Translations under genes and position numbers: made by a program
Shown: positions 28,934-38,444 of the stretch, in pieces
Layout of the letters: each line of letters starts with the position of its first letter
Position numbering within the stretch: the first letter of the stretch is position 1
Assembly: GCA_913778085.1 (NCBI GenBank)
Contig: CAJYXJ010000001.1
Span: forward strand, 1-64,000
Reading direction: 5' to 3'
DNA: 64,000 bases
From: an uncultured Chryseobacterium sp.
GTDB lineage: Bacteria > Bacteroidota > Bacteroidia > Flavobacteriales > Weeksellaceae
The notes under the pieces: model-generated
What the model saw: only the letters and a program-made list of their open reading frames with translations
Told to the model about the DNA's origin: nothing
Database searches by the model: none

Positions 28934-31204
28934 TTAATTTTTTTCCTGCTGTTTGATCAGGTTCAGTGCAGAACCTGCTTTAAACCATTCGATCTGCTGC
29001 TGGTTGTACGTATGGTTGGCCATAACCGTATCTTTGGTACCATCCGTATGAATGAATTCCAAAGTCAGCTGTTTTCCAGGCGCAAACTGGTCAAGATCCA
29101 GGAAGTTAACTACGTCATCTTCCAGTACTTTATCATAATCCGCTTCATCCGCAAACGTCAGTCCAAGCATTCCCTGCTTTTTCAGGTTGGTTTCGTGAAT
29201 TCTCGCAAAGGATTTTACCAGTACGGCTTTTACGCCAAGGTGTCTCGGTTCCATCGCTGCGTGCTCTCTTGAAGATCCTTCTCCGTAATTCTGGTCTCCG
29301 ACCACAATCGAAGGGATTCCTGCCGCTTTATAAGCTCTTTGTACCGCAGGCACTTCGCCGTATTCACCGGTCAGCTGGTTTTTCACTTTATTGGTTTCCA
29401 TGTTGTAGGCGTTTACCGCACCGATCAGCATGTTGTTGGAGATATTATCCAGGTGGCCCCTGTATTTCAGCCATGGTCCTGCCATCGAAATATGGTCGGT
29501 TGTACATTTTCCGAACGCTTTGATCAGAACCCTTGCTCCGGTAATGTTCTGGCCGTCCCATGCAGGGAACTCTTCAAGCAGCTGAAGCCTGTCGGAGGTA
29601 GGGCTTACATTCACCACTACGCCTGAACCGTCTTCAGATGGTGCCTGATAGCCGTTGTCTTCTACGGCAAAACCTTTAGACGGAAGCTCTGAACCTTTAG
29701 GCTCATCCAGTTTTACCTGTTCTCCGTTTTCTGCGGTTAAGGTGTCGCTAATCGGGTTGAAATCCAGTCTTCCGGAAATAGCCACGGCAGCTACCATTTC
29801 AGGAGAAGCTACGAAGGCGTGGGTATTCGGGTTTCCGTCTGCTCTTTTTGCAAAGTTTCTGTTAAATGAGTGAATGATTGAATTTTTCTCCCCTTTTTCA
29901 GCCCCTTCACGATCCCATTGTCCAATACAAGGCCCGCAGGCATTGGTGAAGATTCTGGCATTTTCAAATTTTCTGAATGAATTCATGAATCCATCCCGTT
30001 CTGCAGTATATTTTACCTGTTCCGAACCTGGATTGATTCCTAAAATGGCTTTCGGTTTAACCCCTTTGGCTACGGCATCTTCTACAATAGAGGCTGCTCT
30101 CGAAAGGTCTTCGTAAGATGAGTTGGTACATGATCCGATTAATGCCCATTCTACTTCTAAAGGCCAACCGTTGGCTTCTGCTTTGGCTCTGAATTCAGAA
30201 ACCGGCGTTGCCAAGTCCGGAGTAAACGGTCCGTTCAGGTGAGGCGTAAGTTCGGAAAGGTTGATCTCAATTAACTGGTCGAAATATTGTTCCGGATTGG
30301 CATATACTTCAGGATCCCCGGTTAAGTGCTCGGCAATCTGGTCTGCGGCATCTACTACGTCCTGTCTTCCTGTTGCAGCAAGATACCTTCTCATTGAATC
30401 ATCATATCCGAAAGTGGAAGTCGTGGCTCCGATTTCCGCACCCATATTACAGATGGTTCCTTTTCCGGTCGCCGAAAGCGATTCCGCCCCTTCACCGAAA
30501 TATTCTACGATGCAGCCGGTTCCTCCTTTTACGGTGAGGATACCTGCTACCTTTAAAATTACATCTTTAGGAGCAGTCCAGCCGCTCATCTTACCGGTTA
30601 ATTTTACCCCGATCAGTTTCGGCATTTTAAGCTCCCAGGCCATTCCGGCCATAACGTCTACGGCATCCGCACCACCTACTCCGATGGCAACCATGCCCAA
30701 ACCTCCCGCATTCACCGTATGGGAATCGGTACCGATCATCATTCCGCCAGGGAAGGCATAATTTTCCAATACCACCTGGTGGATGATTCCTGCGCCGGGT
30801 TTCCAGAACCCGATTCCGTATTTATCACAGACCGAGCTCAGGAAATTGAAAACTTCCGAGTTTTTATTGATCCCTTCCTGCAAATCGGCTTCCGCACCTA
30901 CTCTTGCCTGAATCAGGTGATCAGCATGGGCTGTTGACGGAACTGCCACTTTGGCTTTCCCGGCCTGCATAAACTGAAGAAGCGCCATCTGTGCCGTAGC
31001 ATCCTGCATCGCCACACGGTCCGGAGCAAAATCCACATAAGAATTCCCTCTTTCATATTCCTGAGTTGCATTTCCTTCCCACAAGTGGGTGTAAAGAATC
31101 TTCTCTGAAAGTGTGAGTGGTTTTCCTGTAATTTCTCTTGCTGCTGCAATTCTTTCAGGATAACGCGAATACACTTTTTTGATCATGTCAATATCAAAAG
31201 TCAT
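28934..31204 (-). CDS. acnA: Aconitate hydratase, AcnA/mitochondrial type
   Basis: The 756-residue enzyme interconverts citrate and isocitrate in the TCA cycle using a 4Fe-4S cluster. Cluster cysteines are visible in [14 protein letters not shown] and [14 protein letters not shown]. Other conserved pieces are [21 protein letters not shown] and the C-terminal swivelling domain with [16 protein letters not shown] and [19 protein letters not shown]. The length is that of the mitochondrial-type enzyme, shorter than E. coli AcnA. It lies 305 bases after acnB on the same strand but is separated from it by a terminator. Confidence 0.96.
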   Translation of the reverse strand: MTFDIDMIKKVYSRYPERIAAAREITGKPLTLSEKILYTHLWEGNATQEYERGNSYVDFAPDRVAMQDATAQMALLQFMQAGKAKVAVPSTAHADHLIQARVGAEADLQEGINKNSEVFNFLSSVCDKYGIGFWKPGAGIIHQVVLENYAFPGGMMIGTDSHTVNAGGLGMVAIGVGGADAVDVMAGMAWELKMPKLIGVKLTGKMSGWTAPKDVILKVAGILTVKGGTGCIVEYFGEGAESLSATGKGTICNMGAEIGATTSTFGYDDSMRRYLAATGRQDVVDAADQIAEHLTGDPEVYANPEQYFDQLIEINLSELTPHLNGPFTPDLATPVSEFRAKAEANGWPLEVEWALIGSCTNSSYEDLSRAASIVEDAVAKGVKPKAILGINPGSEQVKYTAERDGFMNSFRKFENARIFTNACGPCIGQWDREGAEKGEKNSIIHSFNRNFAKRADGNPNTHAFVASPEMVAAVAISGRLDFNPISDTLTAENGEQVKLDEPKGSELPSKGFAVEDNGYQAPSEDGSGVVVNVSPTSDRLQLLEEFPAWDGQNITGARVLIKAFGKCTTDHISMAGPWLKYRGHLDNISNNMLIGAVNAYNMETNKVKNQLTGEYGEVPAVQRAYKAAGIPSIVVGDQNYGEGSSREHAAMEPRHLGVKAVLVKSFARIHETNLKKQGMLGLTFADEADYDKVLEDDVVNFLDLDQFAPGKQLTLEFIHTDGTKDTVMANHTYNQQQIEWFKAGSALNLIKQQEKN

Positions 31205-31439
31205 ATCTAATTTATTTTTTCTTTTTATAAATTTTTCAGCTTCAATTTGATCATTAAGCGGAAAAATACCATTCCCTTAATGCAGCAAAATCTATTCCTC
31301 CGGCATATAAAAAGAAATAAATGTGCTGTGATCAAAATTATTACTAGCCATCAATTTAAGAAAAAATAAGATTGTGATCGTTGATATAAGATAAAATAAT
31401 AATAAAGCTGTCTTAAATAGAAATATTCTAAACAAAAAA
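31205..31439. other. Spacer between the two aconitase genes
   Basis: No gene is seen. On the minus strand TAATTTTG at 31333-31340 fits a -7 box and could drive acnA, though no -33 element lies at the right distance. The acnB terminator fills the far end. Confidence 0.4.
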
Positions 31440-31473
31440 GAAAGATTCCAATCCATAAGGATCGGAATCTTTC
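31440..31473 (-). terminator. Terminator after acnB
   Basis: GAAAGATTCC (31440-31449) pairs with GGAATCTTTC (31464-31473), and ATCC/GGAT continue the stem inside. On the minus strand a TTTTTTG tract follows, so acnB transcription should stop before acnA. Confidence 0.85.
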
Positions 31474-31509
31474 AGTATCGGATAGAACAGATGCTCTGTT
31501 TAAATTAAA

Positions 31510-34293
31510 TTAATGGGCACTTGTACTGGTAAGCTCCTTGATGGAAGGTACAAAAGTCGTGAGGTCGATGCCTTCTACAGCGGTTTTGTATTCATCGATG
31601 CTCGGGATTCTTCCCATGATTGCTGAAAGAACCACCACCGGAGTGGAAGCCAGTAAGGATTCTCCTTTTTTTCGTTCGGAATCTTCTACCACTCTTCCCT
31701 GGAACAGACGGGTGGAAGTCGCTAAAACGGTATCTCCTTTTTCAGCTTTTTCCTGGTTCCCCATACAAAGATTACATCCCGGACGCTCAAGGTACATCAT
31801 GTTTTTGTATTCGACACGGGCTTCTCCTTTCGGCGAGTTGTCGTCAAATTCAAAACCTGAGTATTTCTCAAGGAATTCCCAGTCGCCTTCCGCTTTCAGT
31901 TCATCAATAATGTTATATGTAGGGGCAGCTACCACAAGCGGTGCTTTAAATTCTACCGTTCCATTTTTCTTTTCTATGTTTTTAAGCATCTGGGAAACAA
32001 TCTTAAGGTCACCTTTGTGGACCATACATGATCCTACGAATCCAAGATCCACTTTTTTCTCTCCTCCGTAGAACGTTAAGTCCCGGATAGTATCGTGGGT
32101 ATATCTTTTGGAAACGTCGTCGTTGTTTACGTCCGGATCGGCGATCATCGGTTCTGTGATAGCGTCAAGATCTACCACCACTTCAGCGTAATATTTAGCA
32201 TTGGCATCCGGAGTTAAAGCCGGTTTTTCTCCTGATCTGATCTCGGCAATCCTTTTGTTGGCTTTGTCGATCAGTCCCTGAAGAACCTGGTTTCTGTTAT
32301 CCATTCCTTTATCGATCATGATCTGGATTCTGCCTTTGGCAATTTCCAGCGATTCGATCAACGTATCATCTTCAGAAATACAGATCGAAGCTTTTGCCTT
32401 CATTTCGGCAGTCCAGTCGGTAAAGGTAAAGGCCTGGTCAGCAGGAAGCGTTCCGATATGCACCTCGATGATTCTTCCCTGGAACACGTTTTCCCCGCCG
32501 AACTGTTTCAGCATTTGTGCCTGCGTTGCATGAACCACATCACGGAAATCCATATGCTCTTTCATGTTTCCTTTGAAGGTTACTTTTACGGATTCAGGGA
32601 TCGGCATGGAAGCTTCACCGGTAGCCAGTGCAAGGGCTACGGTTCCGGAATCCGCTCCGAAGGCCACCCCTTTGGACATTCTGGTATGAGAATCTCCCCC
32701 GATAATGATCGCCCATTCGTCGATCGTGATATCGTTAAGAACTTTGTGGATCACATCCGTCATGGAGTGGTATTCACCTTTCGGATCACGGGCGGTGATC
32801 AGACCGAAATCGTTCATGAATTTCATTAATTTAGGAATATTCGCCTGCGCTTTTTTATCCCATACGGAAGCGGTGTGGCATCCTGACTGGTAAGCGCCGT
32901 CAACTACCGGAGAAATGACCGTTGCTGCCATAGATTCCAGTTCCTGAGCAGTCATCAGACCGGTGGTGTCCTGGGAGCCTACGATGTTTACCTGTACCCT
33001 AACGTCTGAACCTGCATGAAGCACCTTACCAGGTGTTACGCCTACTGCGTTTCTGTTGAAGATTTTTTCAACAGCAGTTAGTCCTTGTCCGTCATGCGAA
33101 ATTTCTTTGGATGGTGCAAAAACCTGAGGGGCTTCGATACCCAGTACCTGAGCGGCAAAAGTCTGCAGTTTTTTACCGAAAACGATGGCATAAGATCCTC
33201 CGGCTTTGATGAATTCCATCTTTTGCGGAGTAAACGATTTGGCAAGATCAATCAGTTCTTCCTCTCCTTTATAAAGTTTCTTTTCTTTGGTATTGATGGT
33301 TAAAACCGTTCCGGTAGCTACTGAGTAGGCTTCTTCCAAAACGATTTCGCCGTTTTCGTTACGAACCGGGTTGCCGTTTTCATCGGTTTTTTTCACCCAG
33401 TTTTTAAGGTCGATCCCGATTCCTCCGGTTACATCCACCGTAGTAAGGAAGATCGGGGAAATCCCGTTGGTTCCTCCTACGATCGGCGCGATATTAACGA
33501 AAGGTACGTAAGGGCTGGCCTGTTTGCCGGTCCACAATGCGACGTTGTTTACTCCGGACATACGGGATGATCCTACCCCCATTGTTCCTTTTTCTGCAAT
33601 CAGCATAACGCTGGCATCAGGATGCTGGGTCTGCAGCATTTTGATTTCTTCCTGCGCTTCAGGCGTGATCATGCATTTACCGTGAAGCTCACGGTCTGAT
33701 CTGGAGTGCGCCTGGTTTCCGGGAGATAAAAGGTCTGTAGAGATATCACCTTCTCCTGCGATATAGGTTACCACTTTAATTTCTTCTGCTACTTCCGGAA
33801 GCTTTGTGAAGAATTCTGCCTGGGCGTAGCTTTCAAGGATTTCTTTTGCGATTTCGTTACCGCTATGGTAAGCTTCCTTCAAACGGTTGGTATCCGCTTC
33901 ATAAAGGAAAACCTGGGTTTTAAGAACTGCTGCAGCTTCGCGTGCAATGGCTTTATCATTTCCAAGAGCCAGATCCAGCAATACTTCGATGGATTTACCA
34001 CCTTTCATATGGGATAAAAGTTCAAAGGCAAAAGCCTGGGATATTTCTTCTACTACCGATTCACCAAGAATAATTTCTTTTAAAAATTCAGCTTTTACGC
34101 TAGCGGCACTAGTCGTTCCGGGTAAAGTATTGTAAATAAAAAATTTAAGAGAAGCGGCCCTGTACTCATTGGCCTTATCTTTAATCTGAGCGATGATCTC
34201 GCTTAATAATTCAGCACTGTCAATAGGTTTTGGGTGAAGCCCCTGATTTTTTCTTTCTTCAATTTCTTGGATGTAATCCTGATAAATGTTCAT
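31510..34293 (-). CDS. acnB: Bifunctional aconitase B / 2-methylisocitrate dehydratase
   Basis: The 927-residue AcnB-type enzyme begins with a HEAT-like N-terminal domain (about 1-160). The swivelling domain and the catalytic core follow, with cluster cysteines in LGFVGSCMVHKGDLK and LERPGCNLCMGNQ. Also visible are TVAEKGTMGVGSSRMSGVNN-like and GGDSHTRMSKGVAFGADSG segments. It catalyses citrate/isocitrate conversion and may act on 2-methylisocitrate; E. coli AcnB also binds mRNA when it loses its cluster. Having both acnA and acnB types side by side suggests use under different redox or iron conditions. Confidence 0.96.
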   Translation of the reverse strand: MNIYQDYIQEIEERKNQGLHPKPIDSAELLSEIIAQIKDKANEYRAASLKFFIYNTLPGTTSAASVKAEFLKEIILGESVVEEISQAFAFELLSHMKGGKSIEVLLDLALGNDKAIAREAAAVLKTQVFLYEADTNRLKEAYHSGNEIAKEILESYAQAEFFTKLPEVAEEIKVVTYIAGEGDISTDLLSPGNQAHSRSDRELHGKCMITPEAQEEIKMLQTQHPDASVMLIAEKGTMGVGSSRMSGVNNVALWTGKQASPYVPFVNIAPIVGGTNGISPIFLTTVDVTGGIGIDLKNWVKKTDENGNPVRNENGEIVLEEAYSVATGTVLTINTKEKKLYKGEEELIDLAKSFTPQKMEFIKAGGSYAIVFGKKLQTFAAQVLGIEAPQVFAPSKEISHDGQGLTAVEKIFNRNAVGVTPGKVLHAGSDVRVQVNIVGSQDTTGLMTAQELESMAATVISPVVDGAYQSGCHTASVWDKKAQANIPKLMKFMNDFGLITARDPKGEYHSMTDVIHKVLNDITIDEWAIIIGGDSHTRMSKGVAFGADSGTVALALATGEASMPIPESVKVTFKGNMKEHMDFRDVVHATQAQMLKQFGGENVFQGRIIEVHIGTLPADQAFTFTDWTAEMKAKASICISEDDTLIESLEIAKGRIQIMIDKGMDNRNQVLQGLIDKANKRIAEIRSGEKPALTPDANAKYYAEVVVDLDAITEPMIADPDVNNDDVSKRYTHDTIRDLTFYGGEKKVDLGFVGSCMVHKGDLKIVSQMLKNIEKKNGTVEFKAPLVVAAPTYNIIDELKAEGDWEFLEKYSGFEFDDNSPKGEARVEYKNMMYLERPGCNLCMGNQEKAEKGDTVLATSTRLFQGRVVEDSERKKGESLLASTPVVVLSAIMGRIPSIDEYKTAVEGIDLTTFVPSIKELTSTSAH

Positions 34294-34619
34294 AATAATA
34301 GAAGTCTTTTCAATCTTAAAAAGAGATTATAACGGTATTCCGGTATTCGTAAAAGTCAGAAAAAGAATCGGTTATAATCCGTAATTATTTCAGAAGATGC
34401 TTAATAACAAAGTGTTTCCGGATCCTGATGTAAAAGAATTTTGCATACGGTGATGTCAAAAGTCTGGTTCAGAGATGATTTTTATTATTTAAACCCCTGA
34501 AAAGGTTTCCAAATTTACGGATTTTTCGTATTTTATATAACTTAATTATTTAGATTCTTTATAAATATGTATTTTATATTTTCTATTTTTGCCTGAATTT
34601 TGCAGAGCCAGTGGTGATT
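34294..34619. other. Divergent spacer between acnB and the WG-repeat gene
   Basis: No gene is visible. On the plus strand TATTTTTG at 34584-34591 is a good -7 box 28 bases before the WG-repeat ATG. On the minus strand TAAATTTG at 34510-34517 could serve acnB with a leader of about 210 bases. Neither has a clear -33 TTTG. Confidence 0.4.
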
Positions 34620-35390
34620 ATGAAAAATGTTGTTTCGATAGTAGGGTTTTTTATTTCAATTTCTGTTTTTTCCCAGACTAAAACGGTGAAGAAATTACCG
34701 GTAAAAAATATAACTAAAACAGTGGTAGGTCAGCCTGTCGTTAGGTCAAAAACAAATCAGGATCTGCCGGTTCTGAATAAAGAGCTTCCGCTTTTGATCC
34801 CCAAAAAGAAAAACGGAGATTTCGGGTATACCAATCAGAAAGGAAAATTCATTATCCAGCCGGAATATCATATTGCCGTGTTTTTCTACGAAGACTGCAA
34901 CCTTTTAAATTCACCTAATGAAAAGCTGAGAAAGTTCGGTACGGCGGATTATGCGACCGTAGAAAAAAACGAAATTTCGTACCGGGTCGATCAAAAAGGG
35001 AAAAGGGTTTATCAATACAAACAGGCAGAGCTTGGAAAATGTATTCATAAAGAATATGTCCAACAGCTGTTTCAGGTATACACCATGAACGGCTTCTTCG
35101 GACTGATTGAAAAATCGACCTTTACCAATCCGCAGGATTACAAACAGTTTAAAATTTATCCGCAATACGATTACCTTTTTATTCTGGAAGGGGACGATGT
35201 TGCCAACCCGATGATTGTTGCTTCTAAAAATAATGTATTCGGAGTCATCGATATCAATGGAAATGTCATCATTCCATTTGAGTATGCCGACATCAAACGG
35301 AATTTCAGCTGGAAGCTCGGCCGGATGTTCGAGGTTTCCAAAGATGGGAAAAACTATTTTTACATCGACCAGCGGAATAAAGCGTATTAA
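34620..35390 (+). CDS. Secreted WG-repeat (KWG) protein
   Basis: The 256-residue protein starts at ATG 34620, where the signal peptide MKNVVSIVGFFISISVFSQ begins; two in-frame GTG codons upstream are less likely. Three diverged WG-type repeats are visible: DFGYTNQKGKFIIQPEYH, GFFGLIEKSTFTN-IYPQYDYL and NVFGVIDINGNVIIPFEYADI. Such repeats form beta-propeller-like or binding surfaces. No enzymatic motif is present and the function is unknown. It is transcribed alone. Confidence 0.85.
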   Translation: MKNVVSIVGFFISISVFSQTKTVKKLPVKNITKTVVGQPVVRSKTNQDLPVLNKELPLLIPKKKNGDFGYTNQKGKFIIQPEYHIAVFFYEDCNLLNSPNEKLRKFGTADYATVEKNEISYRVDQKGKRVYQYKQAELGKCIHKEYVQQLFQVYTMNGFFGLIEKSTFTNPQDYKQFKIYPQYDYLFILEGDDVANPMIVASKNNVFGVIDINGNVIIPFEYADIKRNFSWKLGRMFEVSKDGKNYFYIDQRNKAY

Positions 35391-35420
35391 ATTTAATATT
35401 TATAGGATTTATGTGAAATT

Positions 35421-35451
35421 AGGTTGCGCCAATGATGGTTTAAGCCATCCC
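35421..35451 (+). repeat. Short Bacteroidota-style intergenic repeat, copy 1
   Basis: This 31-bp segment contains GGTTGCGCC, ATGATGG and TTTAAGCCATCCC. It matches copy 2 at 35537-35567 at 23 of 31 positions in the same orientation. Confidence 0.5.
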
Positions 35452-35532
35452 GTTTGTGCTTAATTTTACCGGGATTTATTGACGCACGTTCATTCATCGA
35501 TTCAGGTCTTTTGTGTCATTCGGATTGCATCA

Positions 35533-35576
35533 CATCGGGTTGCACCCGATGCTGATTTAAGCCGCCCTGTCGGGGC
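35533..35576 (+). repeat. Short intergenic repeat copy 2 with hairpins
   Basis: CATCGGGT (35533-35540) and ACCCGATG (35544-35551) form a perfect hairpin, and GCCC/GGGC (35564-35576) a second. The unit shares GGTTGC, TTTAAGCC and CCC with copy 1. Structured GC-richer units like this are dispersed in many Bacteroidota genomes. Confidence 0.5.
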
Positions 35577-35642
35577 TCACCGGTTTTTACAGATCATATT
35601 GAGACAAAAATTTTGTTTGTCATTTAATTGCATCGTAAATTT

Positions 35643-35740
35643 AAGCCATAAGCCATAAGCCATAAGCCATAAGCCATAAGCCATAAGCCATAAGCCATAA
35701 GCCATAAGCCATAAGCCATAAGCCATAAGCCATAAGCCAT
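35643..35740 (+). repeat. Tandem heptamer repeat (AAGCCAT)14
   Basis: Fourteen perfect head-to-tail copies of AAGCCAT run from 35643 to 35740, followed by degenerate units (AGCCAT, AAATCAT). It is a simple-sequence array likely to vary in length by slippage. It lies between the WG-repeat gene and the second TPP riboswitch, ending about 34 bases before a possible -7 box (TAATTTCG, 35774-35781). Confidence 0.97.
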
Positions 35741-35785
35741 AGCCATAAATCATAAACTCTCATAAATTTTTCTTAATTTCGCGTC

Positions 35786-35868
35786 TGAAATAAAGGGGTG
35801 CTGTCACAAGCTGAGATTATACCCAATGAACCTGGAACGGGTAATGCCGTTTAGGGAAACATTTAAAT
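35786..35868 (+). ncRNA. TPP riboswitch controlling a TonB-dependent receptor
   Basis: THI blocks are AAAGGGGTGCTGTC, AAGCTGAGATTATACCC, AATGAACCTGGAACGGG and TAATGCCGTTTAGGGAAAC. P3 forms from GCT/AGC, P5 from AACGG/CCGTT, P4 from CCT/AGG and P1 from AAAT/ATTT. It precedes the receptor ATG by about 100 bases. TGCCCCTTTTATT at 35935-35947 can pair with AATAAAGGGGTGC of the aptamer 5' side, which would give a competing structure. Confidence 0.95.
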
Positions 35869-35970
35869 AATTGATAGATGATAATTGATAAATAATTTTA
35901 TTACATCAATCATCTTTTATCATTTATAATAATCTGCCCCTTTTATTCATTAAATGTTAAAATTTATAGA

Positions 35971-38073
35971 ATGAAAGGATTATTTTTTTTAGGACTTACC
36001 GTGGGCGCATTCGCCTTCGTTCAGGCGCAGAATAGCGATTCCGTACAGATCAGGGAAATCGAAGCCGTTAATTTTACCAAAAGACTTCCCGTTGCCAAAG
36101 AAATCATCAATGTCCAGAAAGATCTCGACAGCCGAAACCTGGGGCAGGATCTTCCGATCTTACTGAAAAACCAGACTTCTGTAATTTCCACTTCCGATGC
36201 AGGAAACGGAGTAGGGTATACCGGATTCAGAATCCGGGGCGTATCGGGAAGTGCTATTAATGTCATGATGAACGGAGTTCCGTACAACGATTCTGAGAGC
36301 CAAGGAACATTTTTTGTAAATGTACCGGATCTTACCAGCTCCGCGTCACAGATTTTAATCCAGAGAGGGGTCGGGACTTCCAATAACGGAGCAGCGGCTT
36401 TCGGAGCGAGCATTAATGTGCTTTCCAAAGATCCCGATGAAAAGTTTTATGTGAAAACCGATGACAGCTACGGCTCATTCAACACCTACAAATATGCTGC
36501 GGAAGTAGGCTCCGGTAAATTCTGGGGCAACCGGCTTTCGGTGCTGGGAAGATATACGCACATTAATTCCGACGGCTACATCGACCGGGCCTTTTCAAAA
36601 TTAAATTCGTATAATTTTACGGCTTTGTTTGAAGAAGGAAAAACCAGAGTCCGCCTGATGGCTTTCGGAGGAAAGGAAAAAACCTACCAGGCCTGGAACG
36701 GCATCGACCGCAAAACCTGGGAAACCGATCCTAAATTCAATTATTCCGGCGCGATCTATGATGCCGACGGAAATATTTCAGGGTTCTACAACAATGAAAC
36801 AGACAACTACAGGCAGAACCATTATCAATTGCTTTGGGAACAGAAATTCAGTGAAAAGTGGAACCTCGAGACAACGCTGCATTACACCAAAGGAAAAGGT
36901 TATTACGAAAATTACAAGCAGGGCGATCCTTTTGCAAGGTATAACCTGCCGGATATGAATGGTGACAATTCTTCAGATTTCATTCGTAAAAAATGGCTGA
37001 ACAATGATTTTTACGGCATTGTTTCCACATTATACGGCAAATTGGGAATGGTAGATCTTAACTTCGGAGCTGTGGCCAACCAGTATTACGGAAGGCATTT
37101 CGGAAATGTGACCGGCGTTTTCCTGCCGCAGATCAGCGAATACGAATATTACAGAAACCGTTCTGTTAAAAACGAAGTTTCAGGATTTGCGAAAGCACTG
37201 GTTAAACTGAACGATTTTGAGATTTTCGGTGATCTTCAGCTAAGAAACGTGGATTATGATACCAAGATTTTAGCTGCCGGAGACGGTGAAGGAGCAGACC
37301 TGAAAAAGAACTGGCTGTTCTTTAATCCGAAAGCCGGGATCAACTACCGCATCGGAAACGGCAAAGTTTACCTTTCCTACGCACATGCCCACCGCGAACC
37401 GAATCGTGACGACCTCTTGGCCAACAACGACGTAAAAGCGGAAAGGCTCCACGATTTTGAAGCCGGTTTAGAAAAACAATTCGGCACCGTTTCGTTTACT
37501 GCGAATGTATACTATATGTATTATGTTAATCAGTTGGTTTTAAACGGAGAACTGAATAATGTCGGTGCGTTCATCCGGACCAACTCCGGGAAAAGTTACC
37601 GGAGCGGTATCGAGTTGGGGGTATTGGCCAGACTTTCAAAGCAGTGGGAGATCAACGGAAATGTGAGCTTCAGCAACAACCGGAACCTGGATTTTAAGAT
37701 CGAAAATGCAGAGGGAATCAAAGACCTCGGCAATACCCAGATCTCCTTTTCACCGGATCTCATCGCCAACCTGGCTTTGAAATTCAACCCAAGCAAGAAT
37801 TTCCAGTTTGCCCTGATGAACCAGTATGTGGGAAAACAGTATCTTGACAATACCCAGGACGAGGATCTTCAGCTGAAAGATTATTTTTTAACCGATTTCA
37901 ATGCGCAGTATCAGTTTAAAATCAAAAATAACGATATTGCCCTGAAGCTTCTGGTGAATAACATTTTCAACAAAAAGTACGTCAACAACGGTGCGGTTTG
38001 GGATGGCGAACCATATTACTTTTCACAGGCAGGAACCAATTTTATGTTCGGGATCAGCTGGACCATCCGGTAA
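35971..38073 (+). CDS. TonB-dependent receptor, probable thiamin(e) transporter
   Basis: The 700-residue outer-membrane receptor starts with the signal peptide MKGLFFLGLTVGAFAFVQAQ. The plug domain (about 40-150) shows YTGFRIRGVSG, VMMNGVPYNDSESQGTFF and ILIQRGVGTSNNGAAAFGASINV. The barrel includes YLSYAHAHREPNRDDLL and ends with FMFGISWTIR, a terminal aromatic strand. Control by a TPP riboswitch marks it as the thiamin or thiamin-phosphate importer; TPP-controlled TonB receptors are established in Bacteroidota by comparative genomics. No inner-membrane transporter follows it here. Confidence 0.92.
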   Translation: MKGLFFLGLTVGAFAFVQAQNSDSVQIREIEAVNFTKRLPVAKEIINVQKDLDSRNLGQDLPILLKNQTSVISTSDAGNGVGYTGFRIRGVSGSAINVMMNGVPYNDSESQGTFFVNVPDLTSSASQILIQRGVGTSNNGAAAFGASINVLSKDPDEKFYVKTDDSYGSFNTYKYAAEVGSGKFWGNRLSVLGRYTHINSDGYIDRAFSKLNSYNFTALFEEGKTRVRLMAFGGKEKTYQAWNGIDRKTWETDPKFNYSGAIYDADGNISGFYNNETDNYRQNHYQLLWEQKFSEKWNLETTLHYTKGKGYYENYKQGDPFARYNLPDMNGDNSSDFIRKKWLNNDFYGIVSTLYGKLGMVDLNFGAVANQYYGRHFGNVTGVFLPQISEYEYYRNRSVKNEVSGFAKALVKLNDFEIFGDLQLRNVDYDTKILAAGDGEGADLKKNWLFFNPKAGINYRIGNGKVYLSYAHAHREPNRDDLLANNDVKAERLHDFEAGLEKQFGTVSFTANVYYMYYVNQLVLNGELNNVGAFIRTNSGKSYRSGIELGVLARLSKQWEINGNVSFSNNRNLDFKIENAEGIKDLGNTQISFSPDLIANLALKFNPSKNFQFALMNQYVGKQYLDNTQDEDLQLKDYFLTDFNAQYQFKIKNNDIALKLLVNNIFNKKYVNNGAVWDGEPYYFSQAGTNFMFGISWTIR

Positions 38074-38128
38074 TCATCAGGCTATATTTAAAACAAATTA
38101 TAGTAAGTAAAAAGTTAGATTTTTCAAG

Positions 38129-38149
38129 GCTGCTCCGGCAGTCTTTTTT
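38129..38149 (+). terminator. Terminator after the thiamin receptor gene
   Basis: GGCTGC and GCAGTC form a short stem (one G-T pair) across TCCG and are followed by TTTTTT. Confidence 0.7.
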
Positions 38150-38161
38150 GTTTTCATCAGG

Positions 38162-38251
38162 AGCCTGATCGCGCTATCCACTGTATCTTTTTTGCGGCAG
38201 CCTCCGCTCTGCTCCATCCGCCGCAAAAAAGGATGCCGTTCCTATCGCGGC
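38162..38251. repeat. Palindromic structured intergenic element
   Basis: TTTTTTGCGGC (38188-38198) and GCCGCAAAAAA (38220-38230) form a perfect 11-bp stem. ATCC (38176-38179) and GGAT (38231-38234) extend it after an internal loop, and TATC/GCG-rich blocks plus AGCC/GGCT lie further out on both sides. It is GC-richer than the surrounding spacer, has no coding potential, and looks like a folded RNA or REP-type repeat. Confidence 0.6.
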
Positions 38252-38318
38252 TAGGGCAGCCGTGATCTTTATTGCCATTTGATATTTAAAAACATAGGTC
38301 CTATTGTTGACACGAAAA

Positions 38319-38348
38319 CTTCCAGCATCCAGCTTCTATTATCCGACC
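38319..38348 (-). repeat. Dispersed 30-bp repeat, copy G
   Basis: On the minus strand it reads GGTCGGATAATAGAAGCTGG then ATGCTGGAAG. Upstream on that strand, 24 bases away, is TTTAACGTGAATCCGAAG, which also accompanies copy A. Confidence 0.75.
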
Positions 38349-38444
38349 CATGAATTACACTTACTTCGGATTCACGTTAAACTTATGATCCTGAACAATG
38401 CTCATGTGCCAAAAGTCCCGAAAAAGTCATAAATTTGCTGCCAA

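Noticed and set aside
35643-35740. Possible CRISPR array because of many identical direct repeats
   Set aside because: The 7-bp units are head to tail with no spacers, and no cas gene is present.
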